A stretch of 64,000 nt of DNA from Diplocarpon mali (GCA_024741835.1 JAENRP010000031.1:120784-184783), one strand, 5' to 3'. Positions 11,008-23,853 are shown, counted from the first letter of the stretch. Notes: generated by a model from the sequence alone, not told the origin. Numbers and translations: made by a program.

Positions 11008-12841
11008 CTACAGGTGCCCGTCCCGAGTGAATGTAAACACATTCCTCTCGCCCTCCCCCCGCCGCACCCACCCCCTTTCCCCGATTGGCTCCTTCGATGC
11101 GCTGGCAAGCTGCCGCAGGGTGCTTTCGCTGCCATGATTTGCGAGGAACCGATGGCCACTGCGTTGCAGGCGTCCGACAATATGGCCCTGGCGCGGAGTC
11201 CCATCCCGCGCAAACTCCACGGTATATGTCTAGATCTTCAGCACAACCCCTTTGCCTGGGAGGGAGAGAAGCCCACCTCAACCACTGCGTCACCCTCCGC
11301 TGCCTCCTCGATGGCGGGTGCAGGCTCCCCTTCCAGGTGTGCGGGCAGTGGGTTGCGATCGGGGTACGGTGAAGTCCGTGCTTGCGAGGAGAGGCATACG
11401 ACGTATTGAGATGTCAACATCCCTCCGTTAGCCAGGACAAGCCCTCTCGAGCTCTCGCCCTTTCTCAGAACTCGCACCATCTCCGTGAGGGCCTGTCTCG
11501 GTCAGAGTCGTCCGAGACGAGTGCGGGTTTCAACCGACGTGCATAGAGTAGTTATTTCCGGCTCCTCCAAAGGACGTCAGCCCGCCTAAGAGGGTGATAG
11601 GCTTCGGTTGTCTGGTCAGAGGCAATCCGAGATGTTGGCAGGCTAACTTTGGTACAATCGGGAAGCACGAATAGAAATCGAAAAGATCAATCTCGTCCCT
11701 GCTTATACCCGACACGCGCAAGGCCTCGTCTAGCGACCTTGACAGGGCGGGGCTTGAATGGAAGTTCGGGCGTTCCCAAACTAACACGGTCAATTGTTTT
11801 CTGCCAGCAGGGACCGAGAATACCTGCAATTCTCGGCATCACTAGAGCCGGCGCCTCCTAGTGGATAGACCCATTTGCTCTCCCGAATTCCGAGGTCTCT
11901 CGCATACTCCGTTGAAGTGAGAAGACACGAGCCCGCCAGGTTGATGTTGTTGAAAGCATTCATCAGCAGAGGGTCTGCGCGCTCGGTTAGTGCAGGAGCA
12001 TATTCGAGAAGGGAAGCCTACAAGGAAAGCAGATCATCCGATTTTTCCGGCACACGGTCCCTATGGAATCCGCGGTAGCTGCGGGCTGTCCATAGCTCCA
12101 GGCCAATGGGTTGGCCTCAGCAACCCTTGCAAATTCGGCATACAGCTCCGCCGACTCTCGATGATTCTCCCGGATTGACTGCCGTCGATGCGCTCGAAAG
12201 CCGTTTTCGTACAGCGGGTACACGTGGATGGGCAGCCCAACAGAGTGATGTGTTCCAATGCCTATCACGTCAGCTCGGTTCGCACGTAGACAGCAACTTA
12301 CTCGGTTTCAAACTCGACACGTCGGATACAGACAGTGGCCTCCCGCTCTTGTCAGGAGTTGTCCATCCTGGAGGGGGTATTCCCGCAGCAGCACATGCAC
12401 TCACTAGCCAAGAATCAGTTGGAGCCCGCCGACCATCTGGGGACCTGGGTGCCTACGCGAGGCGAGAGCTTCTCCGCCTGTGATGATTGCGACCTTGCTC
12501 TCCCGAAAAGAAATCCTCCGAGCTGCTTCGTCAAACAGTCTGGCTGGCGAGTCACCCCCGTGGTGACTGAGAACTGCATGTTTGGGATCGATGCCCAACT
12601 TCTCGGATATCAGCCCCGGAAGATCGGAATAGAGCCAGGTCCAGGTATTGACCACCCCGACGCTGTCGATGCTAGCTTGGAGCTCTTTTGCTTTCGAAGA
12701 CGAAAGATCTGTGTCCTCGACGGCAGCTAGGATTGCCCGGATCATCAATTCCATCGGCTCAATCGCGTCGTCTGCTTCTCGAGACCGGTTTTTGAAGTCG
12801 CCGACTCCGACGACGATGGGCACTGCTCTCCCGGGCGGCAT
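11008..12841 (-). CDS. Thiolase-like protein type 1 (acetyl-CoA acetyltransferase-like)
   Basis: A seven-exon gene for 517 aa. Exons on the minus strand: 12841-12457, 12403-12302, 12261-12022, 11974-11828, 11780-11539, 11492-11277, 11229-11008. All junctions keep phase and rebuild conserved text: GGEALASLSACA, GTHHSVGLPIHVYPLYENG, NRMICFPYPLLMNAFN, FWERPNF, DLYDFYSCFPIVPKLA-like, NYSMHALTEMVR and VVETYTVEFARDG. The fold is thiolase-like (SCP2-thiolase relatives) plus the extra C-terminal domain of type 1 thiolase-like proteins. Where classical thiolases carry the nucleophilic Cys I see HHGGDSPARL without Cys, so thiolysis activity is doubtful. Introns are 40-53 nt. Intron 4 (11781-11827) needs a GC donor to keep the FWERP motif in frame. 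The first ATG in frame is at 12841. A peroxisomal role is a family inference; no clear PTS1 is seen. Confidence 0.88.
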
Positions 12842-15800
12842 GGCTGCTGATTGCAAGACCTGCAGTGGCAGCTAGACGAAATCACGAAGAGCCCGGGGGT
12901 TTGGGAGATCGATCGATAAGCTGAGCTGATCAGATGTCACCTGTTGAAGCTGTCCTGCCCGAGCCTGATCTTTAAATAACGGCGTTGGCGAGGCTTGGGT
13001 TGCGGACCGTGGCCGGACAACTCCATCCGAATACTGACGGCGGGAGAAAAGGTTCGTTCTGATTCGTGTTTACCGCCAAGATTCGCCGATTACTCTGCCG
13101 AGGTGCAGAGCAGACCGATGGCCTCTATCGGCGTCCCGTGCTTCGGCTGGGTTATACACGAATCGCGGCCGGACTCTGTGGTGGCCACAGTACCAAGCAA
13201 CAACCTCTTTCATGAATCTAAAGAACAGCTCTCACGTTGGAGTCCCCATGAATCCGCCTCAATCCTCCACTAGATCTTGGAAGTCGAAAGCGTGGAAGCC
13301 GATGGTATTTAATCACGTGCTAGTCACATATTCTCATGTGACTCTGAAAACTAGTCACCCACAGGTTTATGATCAGAAACCCGTGAGTGGATATTCTGAT
13401 ACATATACATCCATAATTTGAATCGCTGAATCATCCGAGGAGTCGGAGTTGCCTAGTCTTCGCAAGACTAGATCCCAGGAACGCGTTACTATAGCTGTGC
13501 TCCTTACTTGAAGGACGTCCGATGCCCTCCCAATTCTTATCCAGTCTATTCGTTGATAGACCCGGCCTCGACTCGCCGGGTCGGTGCACTGGCCTGAACC
13601 TTGCGGCAACCTCGGCCGGACCGGTGGGGCTCTTATGCTCGCCGTCTGCCCAGCTGTAGTCGAAGAGGCTATTGGAGCCATCGCGTCTCGGGTTTCATGG
13701 ACGTTCGCTCCAACAGCCGAGGGGGAAATGCGCACGTCCGACGCGTCGGAAAAACAAGCACCTCACTCCTTGCACCCCTGGAATGTGCTGTGGAGGTACA
13801 CGGTCCCTTGGAGGGGTGTGCAGTTGATTGTCAACGAAGAACATCCCGAGAACCAAGGGCTCCATCCCCGGCCACACAGAGCCCGCACGAAAGCCAGTCC
13901 CAGGGGTGCAAGCTGGCTTGTCCAGATTTCCCTGCAAGCGGTCCGACTACGCCTGCGACTTCGTACACGCTCGGGACTGGGCCGATCGGGGCGGAGGAGC
14001 TCGGGATGGGACGCGCTCTCGTCTTGCTTCGCAGACGGTGGAGGGGAACACGTACTGGACAGCGCGGGCTCCGAGCAGTGAGAGAAGCCGGCAGAGCCAG
14101 AGATGGTGACTCGTGCATCGGATGGGATTCTACCCGTTGGGCTGCTGGCACCGAGAGTTCGAACGCTGGTTCTGAAGTTTCTCGCGCAGGAGCGAGAATG
14201 CTTGATGGTTTTCTCTTAGTCCTCTTTGTTTTGGTTTGCGTTTTTCTCTCCCCCACCTCGCGTCGCCGCGAAACAGGGTGCGTCGGTGACGTGTGGCTCA
14301 TTTCCGCGTGCCCGATCTAGCCCGATCCGGCCCCGGCCGAGGGCTGCGACAGAAAGAGGAGACGTGCCGGGGAACGCGACGGATGATACCCGTGCCACGC
14401 CGAGCGAGGAGCCGTGCCGAAGAGTAGCAGGGGCCGGCCGCCGCCGCCGCCCGCGGCTCTGGCCCGCGGCCTCTCCGGACGACCGCAGGGCAGATGCGGC
14501 GCGCGCACGACACTGCGTGCCAAGGGTCCCGAGCGGGCCGAAGGTTCCCCAGGGCCAGCCCCCGGCATCTTGCCACGCCGCCGAACCCGGCAGCATGGAT
14601 CCTCGGGCTAAGGCCGCGTTAAAAACCTTGCCTGAATTCGGGACCCGATGGTGCGGGTTCCGCTCGTGCGGATTTCTCCTTGGTGCCTGGACTCTGCTGC
14701 TCACTTGGACGGGGCAACCCCACCCGCTGCGGCGTCAGGGCTTGGAGCGCGGGTCTCTCTCTCCTCGGATATCCGTCGAAACAGAGGCGATCTCGATCTT
14801 GGTGTTTTGGAGGCCTGTGACAAGAATGGACTAGCGCCGAGCGAAAGCTAGGTCACGTGCAAGACTTGGCATCGGCAGCCATACTACTCGAGCGTGCTTG
14901 CCCACTCGTACCTCGACGATCGGCAACAACCACAAGCAAGACCCCTGAACCGGTTCGTTTCCGTGTGCATACCTTGTGAGACCAACACTCTCAGCTCTCC
15001 CCACGTGACAACGCGCACGCGCCCTTGTAGAGTACTCTCCGGCCTCGGCTCTCACACCCGTCGTTGCCAGCTCCGCCGCCACGAGTCGAGGCTCTCTCTC
15101 CCTCCGCTGACCGTGTCACTCTAGAGTCTCGCGCGACTGCGTTTCGCACCCGGGGCACGCACCGACCGGAGCCGCCTCGAGCTCCTCAGCCACGGATGAG
15201 CCCTCGCCGCACCGAGGCGGCTGTGTTACGAGGTGGCGCGGCGTCTCGCTACCCGCGTCGCTACGGGCTACGACCTTGCTAGGCGAGTCTGAGCCGCTCG
15301 GGATGCGGGTGTTCTTTCGAGATCGGGAAGAACGAATCGGTACGGAACCTCTTTCGGGAACCGGTGGGAGAGCTTCCCCGAGCCCCTCAAGAAAGCCGAA
15401 GCTTCCCGGGAGATCTCCGAGCCGGCCCGGCCCGGGAGCAACCCTTCGCCTCCCGCGCCGGCAACCCCTCCCCTCCCGACCCGCGGGCGTCCCTCCGGAC
15501 CCGGACCCGGACGCCGGCGAGGGGCGGCAGCCGACGGCCGCTGCAGACGAGGCCGGCTGCGGAAGGGCCCCCGCGTCGGCTGGCTCGGGTGTCGGCTTTT
15601 TCGCGGTGCGGGCGGGGGCTTCGTCGCGGCGGGGCAGCGTCTCGCGCGTTGGCCGCTTGGGAGGCGACGCCGCGGACAGGTGCGGGGTTGTCGTCTCCGA
15701 GGCTGGCTCCGCGGGGCGCGGGTCGAGAAGAGTAGTGGGCTCTCTGTCACATGGGGGAATCGCGTGGTGAAGAAGAGATAGGATGGAGGAGGGGAAGCTG

Positions 15801-17675
15801 CTGTTTCGATGGTATGGGTGATGGAGATGGGGAGATGGATGTATTTACCTCGACTATATCTATAGTTATACGGATATCTATTTGGATATCTATATACACA
15901 TACACACATCCTATCCATCTACACAGACACACACATACAACATCGTCTCTAGAATGAAGACAAAATCTCGAGTATCGAGTATGAAGCCTCCCACTAGCTA
16001 GGGTGTAACGGCCGTCTCGCTGATAGCCTTCTCGCCAGGTATGCCTCGAGACCGGGAGGAGTTGGGGCGGCACTCCGCCCCCCGCTCGCGCCACTTTCCG
16101 AGTCCGTCGGGTCGGTGTTGGCGCTCGGCATTCTTGCCCCGAGCCAGGCTAGGGAATCGCCACTTCCGGCGGGGAGGCTTGCCTCGTCATCTCTTCTGCG
16201 TCGGGTCAGGCGCGCCCCGGGCGCGGAGGATATCTTCGCTGCATAGAAGCCGCCGTCGGGTGGGGAGGGGAGGGGCATGTGGGGGGGGTGAGTGGGAGGG
16301 AGGGCGCGCTCGCGTCGGGACACCGGCTCGGGGCGGAGGCCACTCCCGGCAGAGGCGGCGGTTGGCGGTGAAGCCGCCGCCTGGTCTCGAGGGTGGTCAC
16401 GTGGGGCGAAGAATCCTCCGTACAGGCCCAGGAGATCCGAGGCCGGGCGTCTGTCCGCGCCACGGCCTGAGCAATGCTGCCTTGATTCGTCACTCGAGCA
16501 TTTCCCCTGGCCGCCTCGAGCTGCGATGCGTCGAGCGTCTGGGGAGTGCAAGCGGCATACTCGCACGTGCACATCATCGGGAAGAAAGTCCCCCGGGAAG
16601 ACTGGCATGGGCGAGGACACTAGCGGGCAAGGGGCTTTTGGCGAGGCCTGCTCGACCTCGAAGCCTCGCGACCTCCCTCGGGTGCTGCACCACCGCACCC
16701 TGTCCTTCCCTCCCAGCGAGGTGGAAGCTCCGGACCCGCTCTCTGTCCCCGGTCACATGGTCCACCCCTGGCGCGATGTCGCATTCCCCCCCCCCCCGGT
16801 AACATGGAGTCCGGGTGCACGCCCGATTCGACCTTTCACCCGGGGGCATGGTTCAAGCGTATCAACGGCTCGTCCAGCGTGTCGGCCTCGGGATGCACGC
16901 GAGCCCGCAGTCCCGAGGAGACTTTTGGCCATTGCAGCCCAATCCTGCCCCTCGCATCTGAATTGGCTTCGTGCTCACATCTGACGATGCCCAACCCGTA
17001 CGCTCTACCGAGCGTGTACCTGCGGCCGATCATGTGAGCACGTCTCCTCGCTCCACGCCCGGGCGCAGCCGCGGACCGGGGGAGTCCAAGGGGGGGCAGG
17101 CGAGTTTCTCGGTTGGCCGAGGTTCGGGTCCGAGGCAGCCGCACGTGAGCACCCCCAGCGCCGTTCGAGCGTGCCGCATATCAGCTGCCCCGGGGGGAAT
17201 CCCAGGTCCACGTCTGCAGGTCGAACGGACGGGAGTGCGTCCGGACGAAGGGGCCGTGCAGCGAACGCTCACAACCCCAGCCCCCCCCCCTTACCCGGCT
17301 CAGGGTCTGGCTCGGGGATTCGTCTCGCGGCAGATCCCGATCCCGATCCCGATGCAGGCCCAAGTGCCGGGCCAGGTCCAGGGGTGGCCGGAACCGGGGG
17401 GAGCTCGAGCTCTCGCGAGGGATCTCGGGGTCGGGGAGAGTCCCGGCGCAGCTGGACCGCGTGCTTGATCTCGCGGGCGGGCGGTGTGAGGTGATGCGAG
17501 GCCATGTGATGCGATGTGAAGCGACGAGACGAGAGAACCCTCCCGATATCTCTGGACGGCACGGCGAGCCTGGCCTGCCGACGCGAAGCCTTCCTCCAAG
17601 CGGGTCCGGGGTCTGGGGAGTCGCGGCAGATGGAGACGCGACGGAGCGGAGCGGAGCGGAGCGATGGATTGTGGG

Positions 17676-17880
17676 ATGGGTTTGGGTTGTGGGTGTGGGT
17701 GTGGGTTGTGGGTGTGGGTGTGGGTTGTGGGTTGTGGGCTGCGGTTATAGGATGCAGCTTTGGGATATGGGTTGTGGGTTATGAGTTGTAGGTTATAGGT
17801 TGTGTTGATAGGTTGGAAGTTTGGGTTATGGGTTGTAGGTTATAGGATAGGGGTTGTCGGTTCGGGTTGTCGATTGTCGA
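17676..17880. repeat. GTGGGT / GGTTATGG minisatellite
   Basis: A run of GTTGTGGGTGTGGGT-like units that grades into GGTTATGGGTTGTAGG units. One strand carries many GGG triplets at short spacing, so G-quadruplex formation is possible. Non-coding. Confidence 0.85.
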
Positions 17881-18225
17881 CCGTGAACCGCGAACCGTGA
17901 ACCGAGGGCGACGAGCCAAAGGCTGCGCGCTCCACTTCCGCCCCGGACATTGAGCATTTCCCACATCGCAGACTTCGCGCACGGGGTTCGTGTGAGCTCC
18001 GGGCGAACGTACCGGGGGAAAGGGGGGACGAGAGGAGAGTCAGGAGTCTGTATCTCGGGCCTGTCAACTGACTCGGAGGAATTCCAAACCTGCCTTGACA
18101 GCCGACGGGGGGGATCCACCTGGGAGCGGAGGGCAGATGCCTCGCTGCATGAGATCCCGGCGCACGGGGGGGCCAAGGGTGGGTAGGCCGGGACGAGTAC
18201 GAGTGATGGGTTGATGAATAACCAA

Positions 18226-18440
18226 TCACGAATCGTGAATTACGAATAATGAAGAGGAATTATGAGGAGGAATTATGAAGAGGAATTATGAAGAGGAGTT
18301 ATGAAGATGAGTTATGAAGAGGAATTATGAAAATGAATTATGAAAATGAATTATGAAGACGAATTATGCAGATGAATTATGAAACCCGAGTTATGAAACC
18401 CGAATTAGAAAGGATGAGTAAGTAATTATAAAGAATGAAT
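18226..18440. repeat. GAATTATGAAGAG tandem repeat
   Basis: About 15 degenerate copies of a 12-14 bp unit (GAATTATGAAGAG, with GAATTATGAAAAT and GAGTTATGAAACC variants). The array is AT-rich and sharply different from its GC-rich surroundings. Confidence 0.88.
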
Positions 18441-18779
18441 AATGAGCCACCATTCTCAACCACAATCCCGAACCACAGTTCTGACGCGCGAAATGAATCA
18501 CGAGTGATCAAGGATGCATAACGACGAACCAGACGAGGGAAGTGTCCGTCCCGGGTGCGCCTGTCGAGGGGCCTCGCGTGACCTCTCGTGACCGGCTCAT
18601 CTCGGGCTCGGGCTTGTGTCTCGGGCGCGTCCTCGACAGGATCCCTCGACGGGGTCGTCGTGGAGCCAAAAAAGGACCTCTTCCCTCTCTTCCGGCCGAT
18701 AACTGTCCCACCCGAGGGGAGGGGTGCGTGGCCACGTGACCCCGCGCCACGATTGCCTGATCCTAGCTTGGAACATTCG

Positions 18780-18900
18780 ACGTCTCTCTCTCTCCATCTC
18801 TCCCTTCATCCATCTCTTCTCCATCTCCCATCTCTCCCTCCATCTCTTCTCCCTCTCCCATCTCTCCCTCCATCTTCCATCTTCCTCCCTCCCTGGTCCC
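18780..18900. repeat. Pyrimidine-rich CTCTCCCTCCAT repeat
   Basis: A strongly strand-asymmetric CT tract of imperfect CTCTCCCTCCATCTCTT units. It reads in one frame as a Ser/Leu/His/Pro-rich chain, a composition artefact. Confidence 0.85.
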
Positions 18901-19681
18901 TCTCACCCTTCTTTTTACCTTTACCCCCCTCCTCATCTCCCCATCTGCCCTGCGACCTCCGGACCCTTTCGTCTCTCTCGGACCCGTCTCCCTTAAACGC
19001 TCTCGGTCTCGCGCTACCTGCATCCAGATCCCGGGCCTATCAAATCCCGACTCGTCGACTCGTCCACCAAAGCCAATCATCGCCTTCCCTCTCCCCCCCC
19101 TCCTCTCCCCCACCCCACCCCGTTCCGTGGAGAAAAAGTCCCCTCCAATCACGGTCGTCCGCAAGCATCCATCATAGAAGTACTTGTATCATCCCGCAAG
19201 GCCGCAATCCTCAGCCCGCAATTGCTCCGCTCCAAGGAAGTCCAAGGTGTCCCAGGACCCAGGACCACCCCGCTGCCCCCCCAAAAACCTTCTTCCTCCT
19301 TCAACCCGCCAATTCTGTACCTACCGCAACACTGCACTCCCTACATAGGAATCGAGTATCCCAGCTTCACCGGGTGGTCAGCCTTGGGTCTGCCGCTCCA
19401 ACCTGTCTCTCACAAGTTACAGTGTGTACGGCACGCTCACTATACCGTTCCCCGTTCCTCCGACCTTGCCGTCGCCCCTTCACGACAACCCTCGTCGCCC
19501 GGGAGCCGGGATCCCCCATCACCGACGCTGCAGACGTCCAGAGCCGCCGCAAGGTAGGAGAGCGTTGGTCGGTGACTTGAGGTGTCTCGGGAGGGCAACG
19601 ATCCGCCTGCGTCGCACATTCCAAGTCCTCATCATCAGAGACGTCCCGATTGACTCAGACACCGTCCCCCGGCCTTCCATC

Positions 19682-20904
19682 ATGAGCGCACCCGCCATCG
19701 ACGAACTGGCCGTCCCGGCCGAGAAGAAAGGACGCCTGAGCAGGCTCGCTTCGAGGGTGAAGACAGTCCTGAAGAGAAGCAACGGCGCGAGACGATCGTC
19801 CGTGCCAGCGAAGCCAGCGGCTGCCGCCGCCTCGGGGGTCCCCAGGTGCGTCCCCCTCCTGAGCATCCTCCCCTCCGCTCGCGGTGGACGTGCCGACTGC
19901 TGACCACCACCAGCAGCGCGAGCAAGCCCTCCGAGCCCGTCCTTCCCACCCCGCTCGAGCCGGTGGCCGAGGCCAGTTGCTCCCCCTCCCTCCCCCAAGC
20001 GACCAAGATCCTGCGCTCCCAGATCGAAGCCGCGCGCGCAAAGAAGCTCGCCGAGCGCTTCGCCGTCTCCGTCGAGCCGGTGCCCTCGGGCCCCGACAAG
20101 GAGACCTGCCGCATCGAGAAGCCGATCCGCCTGCGCGTCCACCGCGCGTGCCACGTCTGCAATACCTCGTTCGGGAGCAACAAGACGTGCGCGCAGTGCC
20201 AGCACGTGCGCTGCAAGGCCTGCCCGCGCTCCCCCTACAAGAAGGCCGACCGGGCCCGGGAGAGGGAGAAGGAGAAGCTGGCCGTGCCGGTCGTGGCGAT
20301 CGAGCCGGACACGTACTGGGGCTTGCGCGAGCAGCTCCTCCTGACGAAACCGAACCCCAAGCCCGGGGCGCAGCCGTTGGTCAGGAAGAAGCCGAAGCAG
20401 AGGGTTCGGCGGCACTGCCACGAGTGCCAGACCCTATTCCCGGGTGGCTCGAAGATCTGCCCCGGCTGCGACCATGTTCGCTGCGTGGAGTGTCCTCGGG
20501 ATCCGTACGTCTCTCCCCTCCCTGTTTCCTGCCCTTGCCCCCCCCCCTCTCTCTCTCTACAAATGCTCCCCCCTCGACACATGCAGCGTCACTCACACCT
20601 CTCTCTCTCCAGCGACAACAAGAAATACTACCCCGACGGCTACCCCGGCGACGCCCCCTCGCCGAACCCTTCCCAGCCCGTAAAATACAAGTGCCACAAA
20701 TGCACCAAAGTCTTCCCTCCGGTCCCCCACGCCGCCGGCGCCGAGACGACCGCCCCGCTTGAGTGCCTGCGCTGCAAGCACGTGCGGTGCGTCGACTGTC
20801 CGCGCGCGCCCCCCATGAGGATCGAGCCCGTGCCTGACCCGGAGGTGCTGAAGAGCGTGAGGGCCAAGTTGGCGGCGCTGAGTGTTGGGGTGGCGAACTC
20901 TTGA
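19682..20904 (+). CDS. Protein with three CxxC...HxRCxxCPR zinc-binding modules
   Basis: A 348-aa protein of unknown function. Exons: 19682-19845, 19914-20504, 20613-20904. The N terminus is basic and Ser/Ala-rich. Three modules follow at about residues 134-163, 223-252 and 279-315. Each begins CHxC and ends CxxC-x-HVRCxxCPR; the third has a longer internal loop. The Cys/His spacing implies zinc binding. I know this only as an uncharacterised fungal family and assign no role. Intron 1 (68 nt) has a CTGAC branch point and a CAGCAG tandem acceptor. Intron 2 (108 nt) is a multiple of three with no in-frame stop, so retention would insert 36 residues. It was removed because its boundaries fit (GTACGT, TCTCCAG) and splicing joins module 2 cleanly to the following linker. 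Confidence 0.82.
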
Positions 20905-23853
20905 CGTGAGGTGGGGAGATGCGGGAATGGAGTTTCCGAGACGCATTCTCTGTCGACATTTCTGCTTGAGTTGTCGCGTCTTCTCCTCTCCCCCCGTTTT
21001 ATATGAAGAGGACGGGGTCGGGGAGGGATGAGGGGTTTGCATGACGGCTATGTAGTACCAACTCGCAAGTCTTGGCTTGCCTTGTGTCTGTATCTGGGTT
21101 GTATTTAGCATAGACGATGAGACGAGATGAAATTCGATGACATCGGATCAGATGGAATACCATGGAGCCCTTTTTACCATGGTGGATGTAACGCGATGTG
21201 CTCTTGCTCTGCCACCATGTCTGTCCCTCTCTCCCATACCCGCTCTGAGCGATAAGAGATAACGGGGGGGGGGGAGGGGGTAGCAGGGTAGGGGGCATGG
21301 GGCATGGGAGATGAACAGCGCCAACGACCAACCCGGAAGGGTGCATGGCGCCCTACCGGCTCACTGGAAGATGGCACACGAGGGCAGTAAGCAAGACACG
21401 GTGGCAAAAGACCGCCAACGAGCAGAGGAAGAGAGAAGCAAGCCCCCGGGTAGGTAAGTAAAGAGAGGAGACGAGCCGATGGAACTGTTGTCGGGAAAAC
21501 AGCCGGGCCACGAACGAACGGCCGGATCCCCTCCCCGCCTGCTAGAGTGGCCGAGGCAGATCTTCTGAGCGCGCGGCGGCGGCGGCGCATGGGAAGGATA
21601 GCCACGTAGCCAGCGCGTCGCGGGGGGGGTCGCGGCGCGAGTTGAGCTTTTCCTTCTCTTCGCTCGTCTCTCCCCCCGTCTCTCCCCCTCGTCTCTTCCC
21701 CCGTCTCTCCCCCTCTCCTCGAAGGCCGGGCGGCGGGGTGCTGGGGTTCCGTGAGAGCGGCGTGGGCTGATTCCTGAGCCGCAGGACGGACTCTGTGCGG
21801 AGTGTACTCGAGGCGGGTGGTGTGATGTGTGGTGTGATGTGTGATGTGTGATGTGTCGGGAGGTAGTGTGGTGGTGTGGTGGTGTGGGATCAGCGGCTAC
21901 GCATATGGCTCTGGCTACAAGCGGGCAACAGCCCAGATATAAGCCGGAGGGTGTGCTCAGCAGGTATTGGGCCGGAATGTCACGGGGAGGAAGTCGGGGA
22001 GCTCGCGACTTGCTGGGGTCACGTGTTGCTCCACTGGACGCGGCGTAAAGTCCGTGTCTTTGCTGCGGCTCCTGCTCGTGCTCTGGCTCTCGCTCTCGAA
22101 GCCGTTTGCATGTTTTTCTCTCTTGCTTTTCTGACTGTTCGTGTGACACGGTGCAATCCGGCAATGTGATTGATTCGCAATTCAGCTTCCAACTCCACAC
22201 AGAACACAGCACGCTCCAACAAGCCACCTGCGAAAGGAAGCGTAGCAGAGCGACCGCGAGGAGATCGACCGCTCCCTCAGGAGCAACAGAGGAGAATCGG
22301 CAGAGAAAGCAGCAGCTCCCTGCGTCCTGTGCGGACGAGAGACAGCCACAGCGGGGCTCTGTTTCTTGTCGGCGGGCGCTCGAGGCTGGCTCAGGTGGCG
22401 TGCGTCTCCTGCTCTGGGAAATCCCGGCCGAAAACTCTCGGCTCGGCTCGGCTCGGCTCGGCTTCGGGTAAGGATGTCGGGCTGCGTTGCCTTGGGCGGG
22501 GTTTTTGATCGAGTGGAGGATGTGGGTGTGGGTGTGGGTGTGGGTGTGCCGTGTTGGAATGTTTCTGCGGAGGTCGAGACGCCGGCGGGACTGTAGAGTC
22601 AGGCATATATGATCGGGATCCTACTGACTCGGGAATAGTCGTCTTTGGAATAGCGCGGGAGGGAGCTCTCGCGTCTGGTGTCTGAAGACAAGAACAGGGA
22701 GTCGGTACTGGGAGTCTGGAGTGTGAGCCTGGTACGTGTAGCTGCTTGGGAGACGGAAGCCCTCTTGGCTCTGTCGGCACTTGACCCACGACAGGACTCT
22801 CTCATTCCTCAACCGCGCCCGCCGCTGTCTCGAGACGCGGTTCTGGTCACGCGAAGGCTGGCTTCAGCAGAATGCTTGCAGACACCTGTGTCAAGACGAC
22901 CCCAGACTTTGAGCCCGAGAAAGAGACGTAACCATTCCTTTGGTCTTGCGGCGACGCAACAGGGAGAAGCCGAGGCGCGTCGATGGAGTGTCACTCCGTC
23001 GTACAGTCAAATACGGTTGCTTTTGAAGTTGCGACTGGAGTTCCCGAGGGGAGTGACGAGAGAGGCGTGCGCGCTGACGCGAAAAGTGACGCTGCGGTTG
23101 ATGCCGCAAGTTGGGCATTGCGAATACTCGGGAGGCCTTCAGCGACGCGCCCGCTCTGTGTTGATCTCCAGCATCAGCTACATCGAGAGATGGTTGGATT
23201 GGCGACAGCTACGTTTCGACGCTGCGTGTATCTGTCGGGATATCAGAGACGTCGAACCAGGTGATCTGCTCGGAAGCGGGAAACTGGCCTTGCTTGTTGT
23301 CTGAATAACATACTTCCTCTGAGCCTGGCCTCGATCATCAGACATCGTAGAGTCCTGAACAGCGGATGGCAATCATGCATAGCTGAAGAAACTTACTGGA
23401 AGACGAGTTGCATCGTAGGGCGATGGCCGTGAAACCAGCTCCCGTCAAGCGAGCACATGGTGCCTGCGCGACATCACACTCACGACAGACCCTAGGTAGA
23501 CACTTCATCCTCGTGTCGCGATTTTCCCGTCCGCCAGCTTCTGGACCGCCATATCTTCGTTCATCGTAAGTAGCGCAGCTCTTCGGTGACTTCTCCGATG
23601 CCGGGCTCCCGCGACTTCACATCGATCAGTGCCTGATCCTTACCAACGCCAGAGAGGCACGTCGGGGAAGAGCATCAGACACGTGCCACGCGGTTTCTCC
23701 GCGAGAAGAAGTTCACGACAGAGACGCGTATCCAAGTCTGGTCACCTACCTAGAAGCACGGATAAGAAAAAGCGTGCTGCCTTCCCCGCCGTCCAACGTT
23801 TCGATGTGCAGTGAATCGCACGAGGTGGAAAATCCGAACCAGTACTTGACCGC
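20905..23853. other. Intergenic region, several low-complexity tracts
   Basis: No gene supported in nearly 3 kb. Visible features are a G run near 21264-21284, a CTCTCCCCC tract near 21660-21720, TGTGATG repeats near 21815-21890, GGCTC repeats near 22437-22465 and GGGTGT repeats near 22520-22550. The region just before 23854 should hold the promoter of the ankyrin-repeat gene. Confidence 0.5.

Larger units (their letters stand above)
12842..19681. other. Large GC-rich gene-free block with minisatellites
   Basis: Nearly 7 kb without a gene I can support. Many overlapping open frames occur on both strands because the DNA is GC-rich. Their products are Arg/Pro/Ser-rich and share no recognisable domain. 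The stretch 17.6-18.9 kb is built from several different short tandem repeats, listed separately. The last few hundred bases hold the promoter and leader of the next gene. Confidence 0.5.

Noticed and set aside
10711..11409. 232-residue plus-strand open frame
   Set aside because: It runs antisense into the last exons of the thiolase-like gene and has no recognisable domain.
18226..18440. Regularly spaced repeats that could suggest a CRISPR-like array
   Set aside because: Units are 12-14 bp without unique spacers of constant length, in a eukaryotic genome. It is an ordinary minisatellite.
18588..19580. 330-residue Ser/Pro/Leu-rich plus-strand frame
   Set aside because: Its content comes from CT-rich simple repeats; composition alone explains the open frame.
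21361..22227. 288-residue minus-strand open frame
   Set aside because: Low-complexity Arg/Ser/His/Pro product over GC-rich repeats, without a domain or plausible splice structure.
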